Assembly (NCBI GenBank): GCA_937923625.1
Contig: CALDTV010000011.1
Span: forward strand, 49,788-113,787
Reading direction: 5' to 3'
DNA length: 64,000 nucleotides
Source: an uncultured Alphaproteobacteria bacterium
GTDB taxonomy: Bacteria; Pseudomonadota; Alphaproteobacteria; Micavibrionales; Micavibrionaceae
The position numbers were made by a program, and so were the translations under genes. Positions 9,560 to 18,012 of the stretch are shown here, in pieces (the stretch's first letter is position 1; the number at the start of each line of letters is the position of its first letter). The notes beneath the pieces were generated by a model that worked only from the letters and a program-made list of their open reading frames with translations, had not been told where the DNA came from and made no database searches.

Positions 9560-10228
9560 CTATTTATGCCCCTCATCCCATTTAAGACCAAATCCAAAGG
9601 CACGGTCTAGCTCTGCATGGCCGGGGAAATATTCAAGGTAATTTGTCATCTTAATACCGCCGCGTACATTTTCTAGGCCTGCGACCGCACAAAGTGCTAA
9701 TTCTTGACGGCGCGCTTTTAAGGTCACAATCATCGGTTTTTCCTCTGGCACGCGCACTTGAATTTGTGGCTTCACTGTTTCCCAATTCTCCGCGCCTTCG
9801 TAGATGTAAATGTAAATCACAATGCGCTTAAACTCATTCCACATTCTGCCGTTTACTTTTATAAGCTCATCCTCACCTTCGGCATCCCCTGTGCGTTCAT
9901 CCCCTGATAGGGAAATATAGGGCTCTTCTTCCAATGATCCGTAACGATCCCCAAAAGCTTGAATAGCGCCGCGCTTACCATTTTTCAATTCGTACAAACA
10001 ACCAACATCTAAATCCACGCCTTTTATTGCTTGCGCTTCTTTAGGGGCTGATTTGCCTAATATCTTATCAAGAAATCCTACTTTTTTAACTGGTTTCGTA
10101 GGTACAACATTATCCCATGCAACCCCAATCTCAAAATCTTTGATACCTTCTTTGCTGGGGTTCACAACCGCTGTTTGTCCAGGAGAGGATAAAAACTCGG
10201 CCTCTTGTGAGTCATCATGAGGGCTCAC
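9560..10228 (-). CDS. TerA-like tellurium-resistance/stress domain protein
   Basis: This protein of about 222 residues belongs to the TerD/TerA superfamily and resembles TerA most. It has a degenerate Ca2+-loop GDERTGDAEGEDELIKVNG, the IYIYEGAENW strand and the hallmark C-terminus HAELDRAFGFGLKW. A variable stretch (about residues 25-60, with GFLDKILGK) interrupts the first part of the domain. The start is uncertain: GTG 10228 has an AGGA three bases upstream, TTG 10246 is the alternative, and the frame stays open for 37 more codons to a TAG at 10358-10360 without ATG or GTG. TerD and TerA proteins are generally encoded together; here a LysE gene and an antiporter gene separate them. Confidence 0.85.
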   Translation of the reverse strand: MSPHDDSQEAEFLSSPGQTAVVNPSKEGIKDFEIGVAWDNVVPTKPVKKVGFLDKILGKSAPKEAQAIKGVDLDVGCLYELKNGKRGAIQAFGDRYGSLEEEPYISLSGDERTGDAEGEDELIKVNGRMWNEFKRIVIYIYIYEGAENWETVKPQIQVRVPEEKPMIVTLKARRQELALCAVAGLENVRGGIKMTNYLEYFPGHAELDRAFGFGLKWDEGHK

Positions 10229-10475
10229 AAATCCTGCCGCCCCCAAAGAAGTGGCGTGGTCCGAAAATTTTGCCCTGCCGCGGGTCGCTTCAAAAATAGC
10301 GTGTCTGGAATTTTTATCTGTGATAGGTCGCGCTTTCAGTGATTTGCTTTTGCAATACTATATGCTAAATCACTCTGGTCTGCAAAATAGCTTTTAATAC
10401 AGCCTTCATACGCACATGCTTAATTAATAATAAGAAAAGCGCTATGATTGAAAGAAACTAAAAAAGGAAATCGAA

Positions 10476-12152
10476 ATGTCATATCAATATAGTTACGTGA
10501 TGAAAGGCCTTAGTAAGACTTGGCCCGGCGGTAAAACCATTTTGAATGATATTACGTTGAGTTTCCTCCCTGGTGCGAAGATTGGGGTTTTGGGGCCAAA
10601 CGGTGCGGGTAAGTCTACTTTGCTTAAAATTATCGCCGGCGTTGATACAGAATTCCAAGGCGAAGCATGGGCGGCAGATGGTGTACGTATCGGATATTTA
10701 CAACAAGAACCTGAATTAGACGAAACAAAGACCGTTTTTGAGAATATCGTCGATGCAATGGGCGAAGTGAAGGCGAATATCGACCGTTTTAATGCTATTG
10801 GTGGTGAAATGGGTGATCCAGATGCCGATATGGATGCTTTAATGGCCGAAATGGGTGATTTACAAGCCAAAATTGATGCCGCAGACGGTTGGGGCATGGA
10901 ACGCACCATTGAAATGGCGATGGATGCCCTGCGGTGCCCACCCAAAGATTCTGGTGTGACGAAATTATCAGGCGGAGAAAAGCGCCGCGTAGCATTGTGC
11001 CGTTTACTACTTGAAAAGCCAGATATGCTCCTGCTCGACGAGCCAACAAACCATTTAGATGCTGAAAGCGTGGCATGGTTGCAACGTTATTTGGCGGATT
11101 ATGCAGGTACAGTCATCATGGTGACTCACGATAGATATTTCCTTGATAATGTCACAGGCTGGATTTTAGAAGTTGATCGCAGCCAAGGCATTCCATATGA
11201 GGGCAATTACTCTGCTTATTTGGAAGCCAAAGCCAGCCGTATGGATATGGAAGACAAAAAAGAAGCCGCCCGTCAAAAAACACTTACCAGAGAATTAGAT
11301 TGGATTCGCCAAGGCGCAAAAGCCCGCCAATCCAAATCCAAAGCCCGTATTGCTGCCTATGATCAAATGCTTGCAGAGTCAGAAAGACAAGAAGTACGTA
11401 CAGCACAAATTGTTATTCCGACGCCGCCACGCCTTGGAGATTTGGTTATTCAGGCTGAAAATATTAAGAAATCTTTCGGGGACAGGTTACTTATTGAAGA
11501 CCTTTCTTTTAAACTCCCTCCCGGCGGTATTGTCGGTATTATCGGCGCGAATGGCGCCGGTAAAACCACCCTTTTCAAAATGATCACAGGGCTAGAAACC
11601 CCAGATAAAGGTAACTTCAACGTGGGGGACACTGTTAAGTTAGGCTATGTTGATCAAAGCCGCGACGACCTTGATCCTAACAAAAATGTTTGGGAAGAAA
11701 TTTCTGAAGGCAATGATATTTTGAAATTAGGCAAAATTGAAATGCAATCACGGGCGTACGTGTCTGCGTTTAATTTCCGCGGCCCTAATCAACAAAAAAA
11801 ACTCAGTCAGCTTTCGGGGGGGGAACGTAACCGTGTTCATTTGGCCAAAATGTTAAAAAGCGGCGCGAATGTCCTCTTGCTCGATGAGCCGACGAATGAT
11901 TTGGATACGGAAACATTATCTGCTTTGGAAGAAGCTTTAGAGCGTTTTCCCGGTTGTGCAGTTATTATCTCGCACGATCGTGCATTTTTGGATCGTTTGG
12001 CGACACACATCATCGCTTTTGAAGGCAATTCAGAAGTGGTGTGGTTTGAAGGTAACTACGAAGATTATGAAAATGATCGTAAGCGCCGTATGGGACAAGA
12101 CTCTGATACGCCGCAGCGTATCAAATACAAGCCACTGCAAAAAACAGGCTAA
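10476..12152 (+). CDS. ettA: Energy-dependent translational throttle protein EttA (ABC-F)
   Basis: EttA is a soluble ABC-F ATPase that binds the ribosomal E site and gates entry into elongation according to the ATP/ADP ratio. The 558-residue protein has two ABC domains: Walker A GPNGAGKS (40-47) with LSGGEKRR and LLLDEPTNHLD, then GANGAGKT (about 357) with LSGGERNR and LLLDEPTNDLD. Between them lies the charged linker with RQGAKARQSKSKARI. An arm insertion in domain 1 (about 95-145) matches EttA. Length is within a few residues of the E. coli protein (555). An AAAGGAA ribosome-binding site precedes the ATG. It has its own 229-base upstream gap. Confidence 0.96.
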   Translation: MSYQYSYVMKGLSKTWPGGKTILNDITLSFLPGAKIGVLGPNGAGKSTLLKIIAGVDTEFQGEAWAADGVRIGYLQQEPELDETKTVFENIVDAMGEVKANIDRFNAIGGEMGDPDADMDALMAEMGDLQAKIDAADGWGMERTIEMAMDALRCPPKDSGVTKLSGGEKRRVALCRLLLEKPDMLLLDEPTNHLDAESVAWLQRYLADYAGTVIMVTHDRYFLDNVTGWILEVDRSQGIPYEGNYSAYLEAKASRMDMEDKKEAARQKTLTRELDWIRQGAKARQSKSKARIAAYDQMLAESERQEVRTAQIVIPTPPRLGDLVIQAENIKKSFGDRLLIEDLSFKLPPGGIVGIIGANGAGKTTLFKMITGLETPDKGNFNVGDTVKLGYVDQSRDDLDPNKNVWEEISEGNDILKLGKIEMQSRAYVSAFNFRGPNQQKKLSQLSGGERNRVHLAKMLKSGANVLLLDEPTNDLDTETLSALEEALERFPGCAVIISHDRAFLDRLATHIIAFEGNSEVVWFEGNYEDYENDRKRRMGQDSDTPQRIKYKPLQKTG

Positions 12153-12419
12153 AACTGTTTGATTTCTGGTTATATTTTGTACGGCAAGAACCCATTTGCC
12201 GCTCTAAGCCTATCCATACCAACAGAAACCCGCTCTGATTGGCAAGAAAGACGTTTCACAAGAGAGAATCAAGGTTGGCGTATGAAATAAGAACGAAAAT
12301 GCTGCTATTTATCTATTTTAAGCCGTCATATCAAAACTCTTCCCAATATTAATAATTCATTTATAATCAATATGTTATCCTAACCTTACAGTCGTGAGGT
12401 TGTATTTTATTTCGTCAAA

Positions 12420-12450
12420 TTGGCAACAGCTTTAAGCGCTGTGATATAAT
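12420..12450 (+). promoter_or_regulatory. Predicted sigma-70 promoter of the DotA-like operon
   Basis: A perfect TATAAT (12445-12450) is preceded by TGA, giving an extended -10 element, with TTGGCA at 12420-12425 as the -35 (19-base spacer, long but tolerable with an extended -10). It is the best promoter-like sequence upstream of the three-gene operon and would start transcription near 12457, leaving a leader of about 90 bases. Confidence 0.5.
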
Positions 12451-12456
12451 CTAATA

Positions 12457-12547
12457 TAGAGAGAAAATTTGTCTCGTGATTTTTGGCGGGACACTAACTG
12501 GGGCAAAACGCTTTAACGGATGAGAGCCGTCATAAAGCAAAAAATAT
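12457..12547 (+). promoter_or_regulatory. Structured 5' leader of the DotA-like operon
   Basis: Two stem-loops can be drawn. TGTCTCG (12470-12476) pairs with CGGGACA (12487-12493) through one G-U wobble. Further on, GCTTT (12510-12514) with AAAGC (12534-12538) encloses ACGG (12516-12519) with CCGT (12527-12530). No Shine-Dalgarno sequence is visible before the ATG at 12548. A regulatory role is inference; the pairing is directly visible. Confidence 0.35.
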
Positions 12548-15313
12548 ATGACAACGAAAATAGAGAATGTGAATACGCTTGAGGAAGAAAGCCGCGATAA
12601 ACGTCGCGGCAAGAAATCGCGTATTATTTCTTACTTTTTATTGCCCGGTATTATCCCCCAAGCAAAAGAATTATCGCGCGGTGGATTTGGTTATCTCGCA
12701 CTATTAATTGCTGCCGTATATCAAGCGGTTCGTATTCTTCCGAAAAACCATCCTTATACTTTATACGATAATATGGGATCGTTCGGCATTCGTCAGGTTA
12801 TTGCGGAGGCCGCTAATCACGTTAAACTTGATCGTAAAAATTTTGATCAAGCCATTGTTTTCTTCGCTGTTTTGGCAGGAATTGTGATTTTATGCCTTCA
12901 ATTTATTGGCTTTATGCTTTTACTCATCAGTGGCGAAGCCTTCGCGCAAGTCGTGCCAGCAACAGGGCTATTCGGTACAGCATACCCCGAAACAGATATT
13001 GCATTTAACATGCTGCGCGAGGTATTTGGACTACCCACCATGTTCGGAACATTAGCAGGCGGGCCAACGCCATTCCACATTGCACTTCAGGCTATGTTTC
13101 AATTTTATAACTTTGCCATTCTTATCGTCGCACTGGTTGTTTTTGTTTATTATATTATTGTCGTCGTTGCGGAAACTGCACAGACAGGCACACCATTTGG
13201 CCAACGTTTTAGCCATATATATGCCCCCCTAAGATTGGTGATTGCCATCGGCTTGCTTGTACCGCTTAGCTATGGGTATAACGGCGCACAATATATCACT
13301 TTTTATGCGGCGAAATTAGGCTCTGGTTTTGCTTCAACTGGCTGGATTGCATTTAACGATCAACTACAAGCATCAAATCCCCTCGGCGCAGATAACGTAA
13401 CACTCATCGCAGAAACAAATTCCCCCGATCCGCAAGCCTTAATAGAATTCATGGCCACCGTGGTAACGTGTCGTGAAGCTTATAAGTTGAAGGAAAAAAA
13501 AGAAATAAAACGATTTTATCAGGTCGTTGATCCTGCAAATAGAAACAGTCAAATCAATTTTGAGGGCAGCCCTTACCAAGTTTTAAACACCTTAACTGCC
13601 TCTAAAAACACCAATGATATTCGCGTTGTTTTTGGGATAAAAGAAACATCATATTTAGACTCTTCCGGTAATATTACTGCTTCTAAATCGGCAACAGGGG
13701 ATTTAATACCTTATTGTGGAAGCGTTATCATCCCGATAACTGTTCCCATGGCTCAAGGTGCTAGTGGTAGTTTTGGCATGAGTGAAGATGCAGTTAGCCA
13801 GAACGGTGATCCGGGATATATTCAACGAATCTACACATTATTTGTTGAATCTTTATGGAACAGTGGCGGTTTAAAAACTTTAGGCCAAAAAATTGTAAAC
13901 ACCTATAAATCATGCGAAAAAGACACAGAATGTGATTACACTCACGAAGACAAAACTAAAATTATTGATATATTTAAGGGTGATATTGATTTGCTAACAA
14001 AAGAGCATTTTACAGCAGCTCGCGAAAAATCAGATTTTAGCCTCAATCAGGACACAAAAGAGCGTGGATGGGGCGGCGCAGGTATTTGGTATAATCGAAT
14101 TGCACAAATAAATGGTGCTTATGTTGTTGCTTCGATGAATATACCCACGGGTCAACAATACCCATTGGTTATGGCCAATATTTTGGAACAAAAGCGCGCG
14201 AGCGATAGTGACTTTACAAGCTGTAAAGCGTTCGAACCTAATTTAGCAAATAACAAAGATATTGAATATGATAGACCGATAGATAGTAATTATGCACAAA
14301 TATTAAATGCGACCCATCAATTTTTGACCTGTGACAATGAGCGTGGTGCCTCAAACTTTATCATTGATACGATGGCAATGATTTTTGGCTTAAACGGCTT
14401 AATAACCATTCGTGATACAGCCGATGGAAAAGAAATTAGCAGAGATGCCAATGATGATCCCGTATATGAAAAAGTTCAAATTCATCCATTGGCTAAATTA
14501 TCTGCCTTAGGCAAAGGTTTGATTGAAAGTGCTGTAAGAAGCCTCGGCTTTGCGATGATTACATCTGTTGGTTCAGGTATCTTTGACCAACATTTCGGTG
14601 CGGGATTTAAAGCAGCGACGTCGATGTTTACCTCTATTGCGACCATCGGTTTATCTATTGGATTTATCACTTATTATATTTTGCCTTTTCTTCCCTTTAT
14701 ATACTTTTTCTTTGCCGTCGGCAGCTGGGTTAAAAGTATTTTTGAGGCAATGGTTGGTGCCCCATTATGGGCCTTGGCACATTTACGCATTGATGGGGAT
14801 GGCATCCCCGGGAAAATGGGTATGAATGGGTATTTTCTTATATTAGAAATATTCCTACGGCCTATTCTAACGGTCTTTGGACTATTGGGCGGCATGGCAA
14901 CGTTCTCGGCGATGGCAGCTCTTTTAAACGAAATTTTTGATGTCGTTGTTCTCAACACAACTGGCGTGGCAATCAATGATCCCGATGCGGCCACATTCAG
15001 CCGTCACACAATAGATCAATTCTTCTTTACAATTGTTTACGCGATTATCCTTTACATGATGGCAATGGCTTCGTTTAAAATGGTAACACTTGTGCCAAAT
15101 AGTATTCTGCGTTGGATTGGTCAAAATGTCTCTGCCTTTAGCGATGGCGCCGGTGATCCAACATCTGGCTTAATTAATTATGCCGCCCTAGGCGGTGCCA
15201 GAATTGGTGGACAATTGGCAGATGGCTTTACAAAACTTGGTGAGGCTGCTGGTGGCGTCGGTGGCGGTATTATTGCGAGTGGAAGAAGTGCAGGCGGAGG
15301 AACAGCAACATAA
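12548..15313 (+). CDS. DotA/TraY family type IVB secretion-like membrane protein, paralogue 1
   Basis: This 921-residue membrane protein is the first of three tandem paralogues. DotA of Legionella and TraY of IncI plasmids are inner-membrane components of type IVB secretion/conjugation machines. Order seen: a conserved N-terminal segment of about 100 residues with FLLPGIIP and LPKNHPY; a membrane helix (about 102-128) ending in AFA-Q (131-134), resembling a signal-peptidase site; a further helix (about 186-208) with the family hallmark VAETAQTGTPFG (207-218); GAQYITFYAAKLGSGFAS; a large polar domain (about 270-670) with GWGGAGIWYN near 507; and C-terminal helices around FLPFIYFFFAVGSWVKSIFEAMVGAPLWALAHLRIDG-type sequence (split here for length: helix, then APLWALAHLRIDGDG). 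Its TAA overlaps the next ATG by one base. No other dot/icm genes are in the window. Confidence 0.85.
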   Translation: MTTKIENVNTLEEESRDKRRGKKSRIISYFLLPGIIPQAKELSRGGFGYLALLIAAVYQAVRILPKNHPYTLYDNMGSFGIRQVIAEAANHVKLDRKNFDQAIVFFAVLAGIVILCLQFIGFMLLLISGEAFAQVVPATGLFGTAYPETDIAFNMLREVFGLPTMFGTLAGGPTPFHIALQAMFQFYNFAILIVALVVFVYYIIVVVAETAQTGTPFGQRFSHIYAPLRLVIAIGLLVPLSYGYNGAQYITFYAAKLGSGFASTGWIAFNDQLQASNPLGADNVTLIAETNSPDPQALIEFMATVVTCREAYKLKEKKEIKRFYQVVDPANRNSQINFEGSPYQVLNTLTASKNTNDIRVVFGIKETSYLDSSGNITASKSATGDLIPYCGSVIIPITVPMAQGASGSFGMSEDAVSQNGDPGYIQRIYTLFVESLWNSGGLKTLGQKIVNTYKSCEKDTECDYTHEDKTKIIDIFKGDIDLLTKEHFTAAREKSDFSLNQDTKERGWGGAGIWYNRIAQINGAYVVASMNIPTGQQYPLVMANILEQKRASDSDFTSCKAFEPNLANNKDIEYDRPIDSNYAQILNATHQFLTCDNERGASNFIIDTMAMIFGLNGLITIRDTADGKEISRDANDDPVYEKVQIHPLAKLSALGKGLIESAVRSLGFAMITSVGSGIFDQHFGAGFKAATSMFTSIATIGLSIGFITYYILPFLPFIYFFFAVGSWVKSIFEAMVGAPLWALAHLRIDGDGIPGKMGMNGYFLILEIFLRPILTVFGLLGGMATFSAMAALLNEIFDVVVLNTTGVAINDPDAATFSRHTIDQFFFTIVYAIILYMMAMASFKMVTLVPNSILRWIGQNVSAFSDGAGDPTSGLINYAALGGARIGGQLADGFTKLGEAAGGVGGGIIASGRSAGGGTAT

Positions 15314-18012
15314 TGTTATTATTCTTTGCTTCTAAATCAGATATCGCAAAATATTTTCTTATGCCGCAAATTGGTCCAAGGATCAGGGAGTTTATGCTAG
15401 CGGGCTTTGGTAATTTGGCGCTATTTATGGCGCTTGTGTTTCGTACTGTTAATTTATTACCACAAAATCACCCATACGCAATAAACGCATCTGCAGGTTC
15501 ATTCACAGTGCGTGATGTTTTAAGTGAAGCAAATAGAAACCTTGTATATAACCGCCAAAATATTGATAAAATTATTATCTTCTTTGCCCTTATCACGGGC
15601 ATTGTTTTACTGGCGTTACAATTCGCCCTTCTTTTAATCGCCATACTTGTAAACCCAGCCAGAGCGCAAACTCCTACGGATATTGGCAGTTTTTTCACAA
15701 CACCCGCCCCAGAAGAAGATTTAGCCTTAAGGCTTTTAGACAGTGTTTTTGGTATAGAAGGACTCTATAACTCAAAAGAAATAGCTTCTGGACCAAGCCC
15801 TTTTCATGAAGCCTTACAAGGGTTGTTTTCTTTTTACAGCATTGGCCTTTTGGTCATTGCGGCCTTGGTGATTGCCTATTATATTTTTGCTGTTGTTGCT
15901 GAGACAGCACAAACAGGAACCCCTTTCGGCAAAAGATATAACCATGTTTGGGCACCCATACGCCTTGTTGTCGCGATTGGCTTGTTGATTCCCATCGGTA
16001 GTGGTTTTAACAGCGCACAATGGATCGGCCTTTATGCTGCAAAATTCGGCTCTGGGTTTGCTACCAATGGTTGGATAAAATTTAATGAAACAATACGTGG
16101 CACTTATATCCCTTCAAAGGAGCTAATAGGAACAGTTAACATACCCAGCCTAAGAGATATTTCCGCTTTCATGATGATCGCACATGCTTGTAAAATGGGA
16201 TATGAGACAGAATTTGGCAAAGATGGAAAAATCATCAAAGCTTGGATTCCTGATCCTCAAAACGTTAAGGAACCTATCGAATTAGCTCTAAGTAATATAG
16301 CTGCCGTCAATCAAGTTAATGGACAAGATATAATTATTGTTTTTGGCGAATATAACCCAGCCGAACACCCTAAAAAGCCTTCTAATATTGCTCCTTATTG
16401 CGGCCAACTCGTTATAACAAACACACAAAAAGCTCGAGAGTCTCAGAATACCGGGGGATATGATCAAGTGACAACTCAAAGAGACGCTTCCGTAAAAGAA
16501 ATAACAGAAGGCCGCTATTACGCGCTTATACGCGATATGTGGTTGTTAATAGGCGGTGAGTATCCCGATATAGGGCCTACGGCACATAACTTCATGAAAA
16601 AAAGTTTAGGCAAAGACCTAGCCACAGACATACCACTGAAGACGGAAACACCTAAGCAAACCGAAAAAGATAAAATTATTGCCGAAGCAGAAAAACATAT
16701 CAAAGAGGGCATCAGCGTATCAATCAATAAGTTAGCTAAAAAGTTTCAAGAAAACCAAGATTATAAAAAATATGGCTGGGGTGGAGCTGGGATCTGGTAC
16801 AACACTATTGCAGATGTTAATGGACAACTTGTGACAGCTCTGGTTGGAAAACCACAGATCAAATCTCTTCCAGCTATCATGGAATATGTTTGTGAAGAAA
16901 ATAGACAGCAAAACGAAAATGTTGCTCCAAAAGATTGCTATGAGACAAGACTATCCGAAGGCACGCCCTTACAAAACTCTGCTGAGCGTGAGAAGCATAT
17001 TGCTACCGCTCTTAATCAGATTTTCAGCTATTGGTATGAAGCAGATGATAACAATACTGGCAATGCGTTCATTGATACAATCAATCTAATATTTGGCACG
17101 CAAGGATTGTTCGACATGTGTGCCAATGCTAACACGCACCCTTTGGCACAGCTTGCAACAACAGGCAAGGGATTGGTTGATGCCTCTATCCGCAATTTTG
17201 GCGGTGCGGCTGTTTTTGGCATTGCAGGCGCCATTGGTGGAGCGTTTGGCCCTGCATTGGGGGCTGTTTCTAGCTTTGCTTCATCCATTGCCAGTATCGG
17301 CATTTTGATTGGCTTTATTCTATTCTATATCGTCCCATTCATGCCGTTCCTGTATTTTCTTTTTGCAGTTGGTGGATGGGTTAAAGGACTGTTTGAAGCT
17401 ATGGTTGGCCTACCATTATGGGCATTAGCGCATATTCGTATTGACGGACAGGGGCTTCCTGGTGATGGGGCGTTAAATGGATATTTTCTTATTTTTGAAA
17501 TATTTATCCGCCCAATATTAATTGTGTTTGGTCTTTTAGCTTCCATCTTAATTTTTGGCGCGATGGTCAAAGTTTTGAACGAAACATTTTCATTAGCCGT
17601 TTCAAATTTATCAGGGTTCGATAACACTAACGTGAACACATGCGGCAGCGGTGGAAGTGGTAATACAGCTGGGGCAACTGCCCCAACAGGAAGCCTTGAA
17701 TATCTTCGCGGCCCCGTTGACGAATTTTTCTTTACAATCGTTTATGCCATTTTGGTTTACATGATCGGTATGGCGTCATTTAAGTTAATCGACATGATTC
17801 CAAACCAAATATTACGTTGGATGGGCGCAGGTGTTTCAACTTTTGGTGATCAAGCTGGTGAACCTGCTGAAGGGTTATTACAAAAAGTTGCTGTAGGCGG
17901 AACTATGATTGGTCAATTTAGTGGTGGCGTCATTGGCTCAGCTGCTGAAGCGGGTAAGAATTTTGGCGGCGGCATTGCAAGCAATCTCTTTAATAGAGGT
18001 GCTGGAAACTAA
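15313..18012 (+). CDS. DotA/TraY family type IVB secretion-like membrane protein, paralogue 2
   Basis: The 899-residue second paralogue repeats the architecture of its neighbours: an N-terminal segment with FLMPQIGPRI and LPQNHPYA; a membrane helix (about 87-113) followed by ARA-Q (116-119), a possible cleavage site; a second helix and VAETAQTGTPFG (195-206); AAKFGSGFATNGW; a divergent polar domain with many Lys/Glu (about 390-475); YGWGGAGIWYN near 487; and C-terminal helices with FMPFLYFLFAVGGW and LPLWALAHIRIDGQG. A Gly/Ser/Thr-rich insert with one Cys lies near 775. It starts and ends through one-base TAATG overlaps, so translation is probably coupled with both neighbours. Function is inferred from the family only. 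Confidence 0.85.
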   Translation: MLLFFASKSDIAKYFLMPQIGPRIREFMLAGFGNLALFMALVFRTVNLLPQNHPYAINASAGSFTVRDVLSEANRNLVYNRQNIDKIIIFFALITGIVLLALQFALLLIAILVNPARAQTPTDIGSFFTTPAPEEDLALRLLDSVFGIEGLYNSKEIASGPSPFHEALQGLFSFYSIGLLVIAALVIAYYIFAVVAETAQTGTPFGKRYNHVWAPIRLVVAIGLLIPIGSGFNSAQWIGLYAAKFGSGFATNGWIKFNETIRGTYIPSKELIGTVNIPSLRDISAFMMIAHACKMGYETEFGKDGKIIKAWIPDPQNVKEPIELALSNIAAVNQVNGQDIIIVFGEYNPAEHPKKPSNIAPYCGQLVITNTQKARESQNTGGYDQVTTQRDASVKEITEGRYYALIRDMWLLIGGEYPDIGPTAHNFMKKSLGKDLATDIPLKTETPKQTEKDKIIAEAEKHIKEGISVSINKLAKKFQENQDYKKYGWGGAGIWYNTIADVNGQLVTALVGKPQIKSLPAIMEYVCEENRQQNENVAPKDCYETRLSEGTPLQNSAEREKHIATALNQIFSYWYEADDNNTGNAFIDTINLIFGTQGLFDMCANANTHPLAQLATTGKGLVDASIRNFGGAAVFGIAGAIGGAFGPALGAVSSFASSIASIGILIGFILFYIVPFMPFLYFLFAVGGWVKGLFEAMVGLPLWALAHIRIDGQGLPGDGALNGYFLIFEIFIRPILIVFGLLASILIFGAMVKVLNETFSLAVSNLSGFDNTNVNTCGSGGSGNTAGATAPTGSLEYLRGPVDEFFFTIVYAILVYMIGMASFKLIDMIPNQILRWMGAGVSTFGDQAGEPAEGLLQKVAVGGTMIGQFSGGVIGSAAEAGKNFGGGIASNLFNRGAGN

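Larger units (their letters stand above)
12153..12547 (+). other. 395-base intergenic region between ettA and the DotA-like operon
   Basis: The first 138 bases stay open in the ettA frame after its TAA, up to a TAA at 12288-12290. That gives 45 sense codons ending in a charged stretch (ETRSDWQERRFTRENQGW), with no ATG except near the end, so it is not called as a gene. Within it CGGCAA (12182-12187) and TTGCCG (12196-12201) form a short hairpin without a T tract, possibly the end of ettA transcription. The remainder is A/T-rich and holds the promoter and leader of the downstream operon, listed separately. Confidence 0.5.

Noticed and set aside
12182..12201. CGGCAA/TTGCCG hairpin after ettA as a terminator
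   Set aside because: The stem is six pairs with no following T tract (CTCTAAGCC), so it is mentioned in the intergenic entry but not called a terminator.
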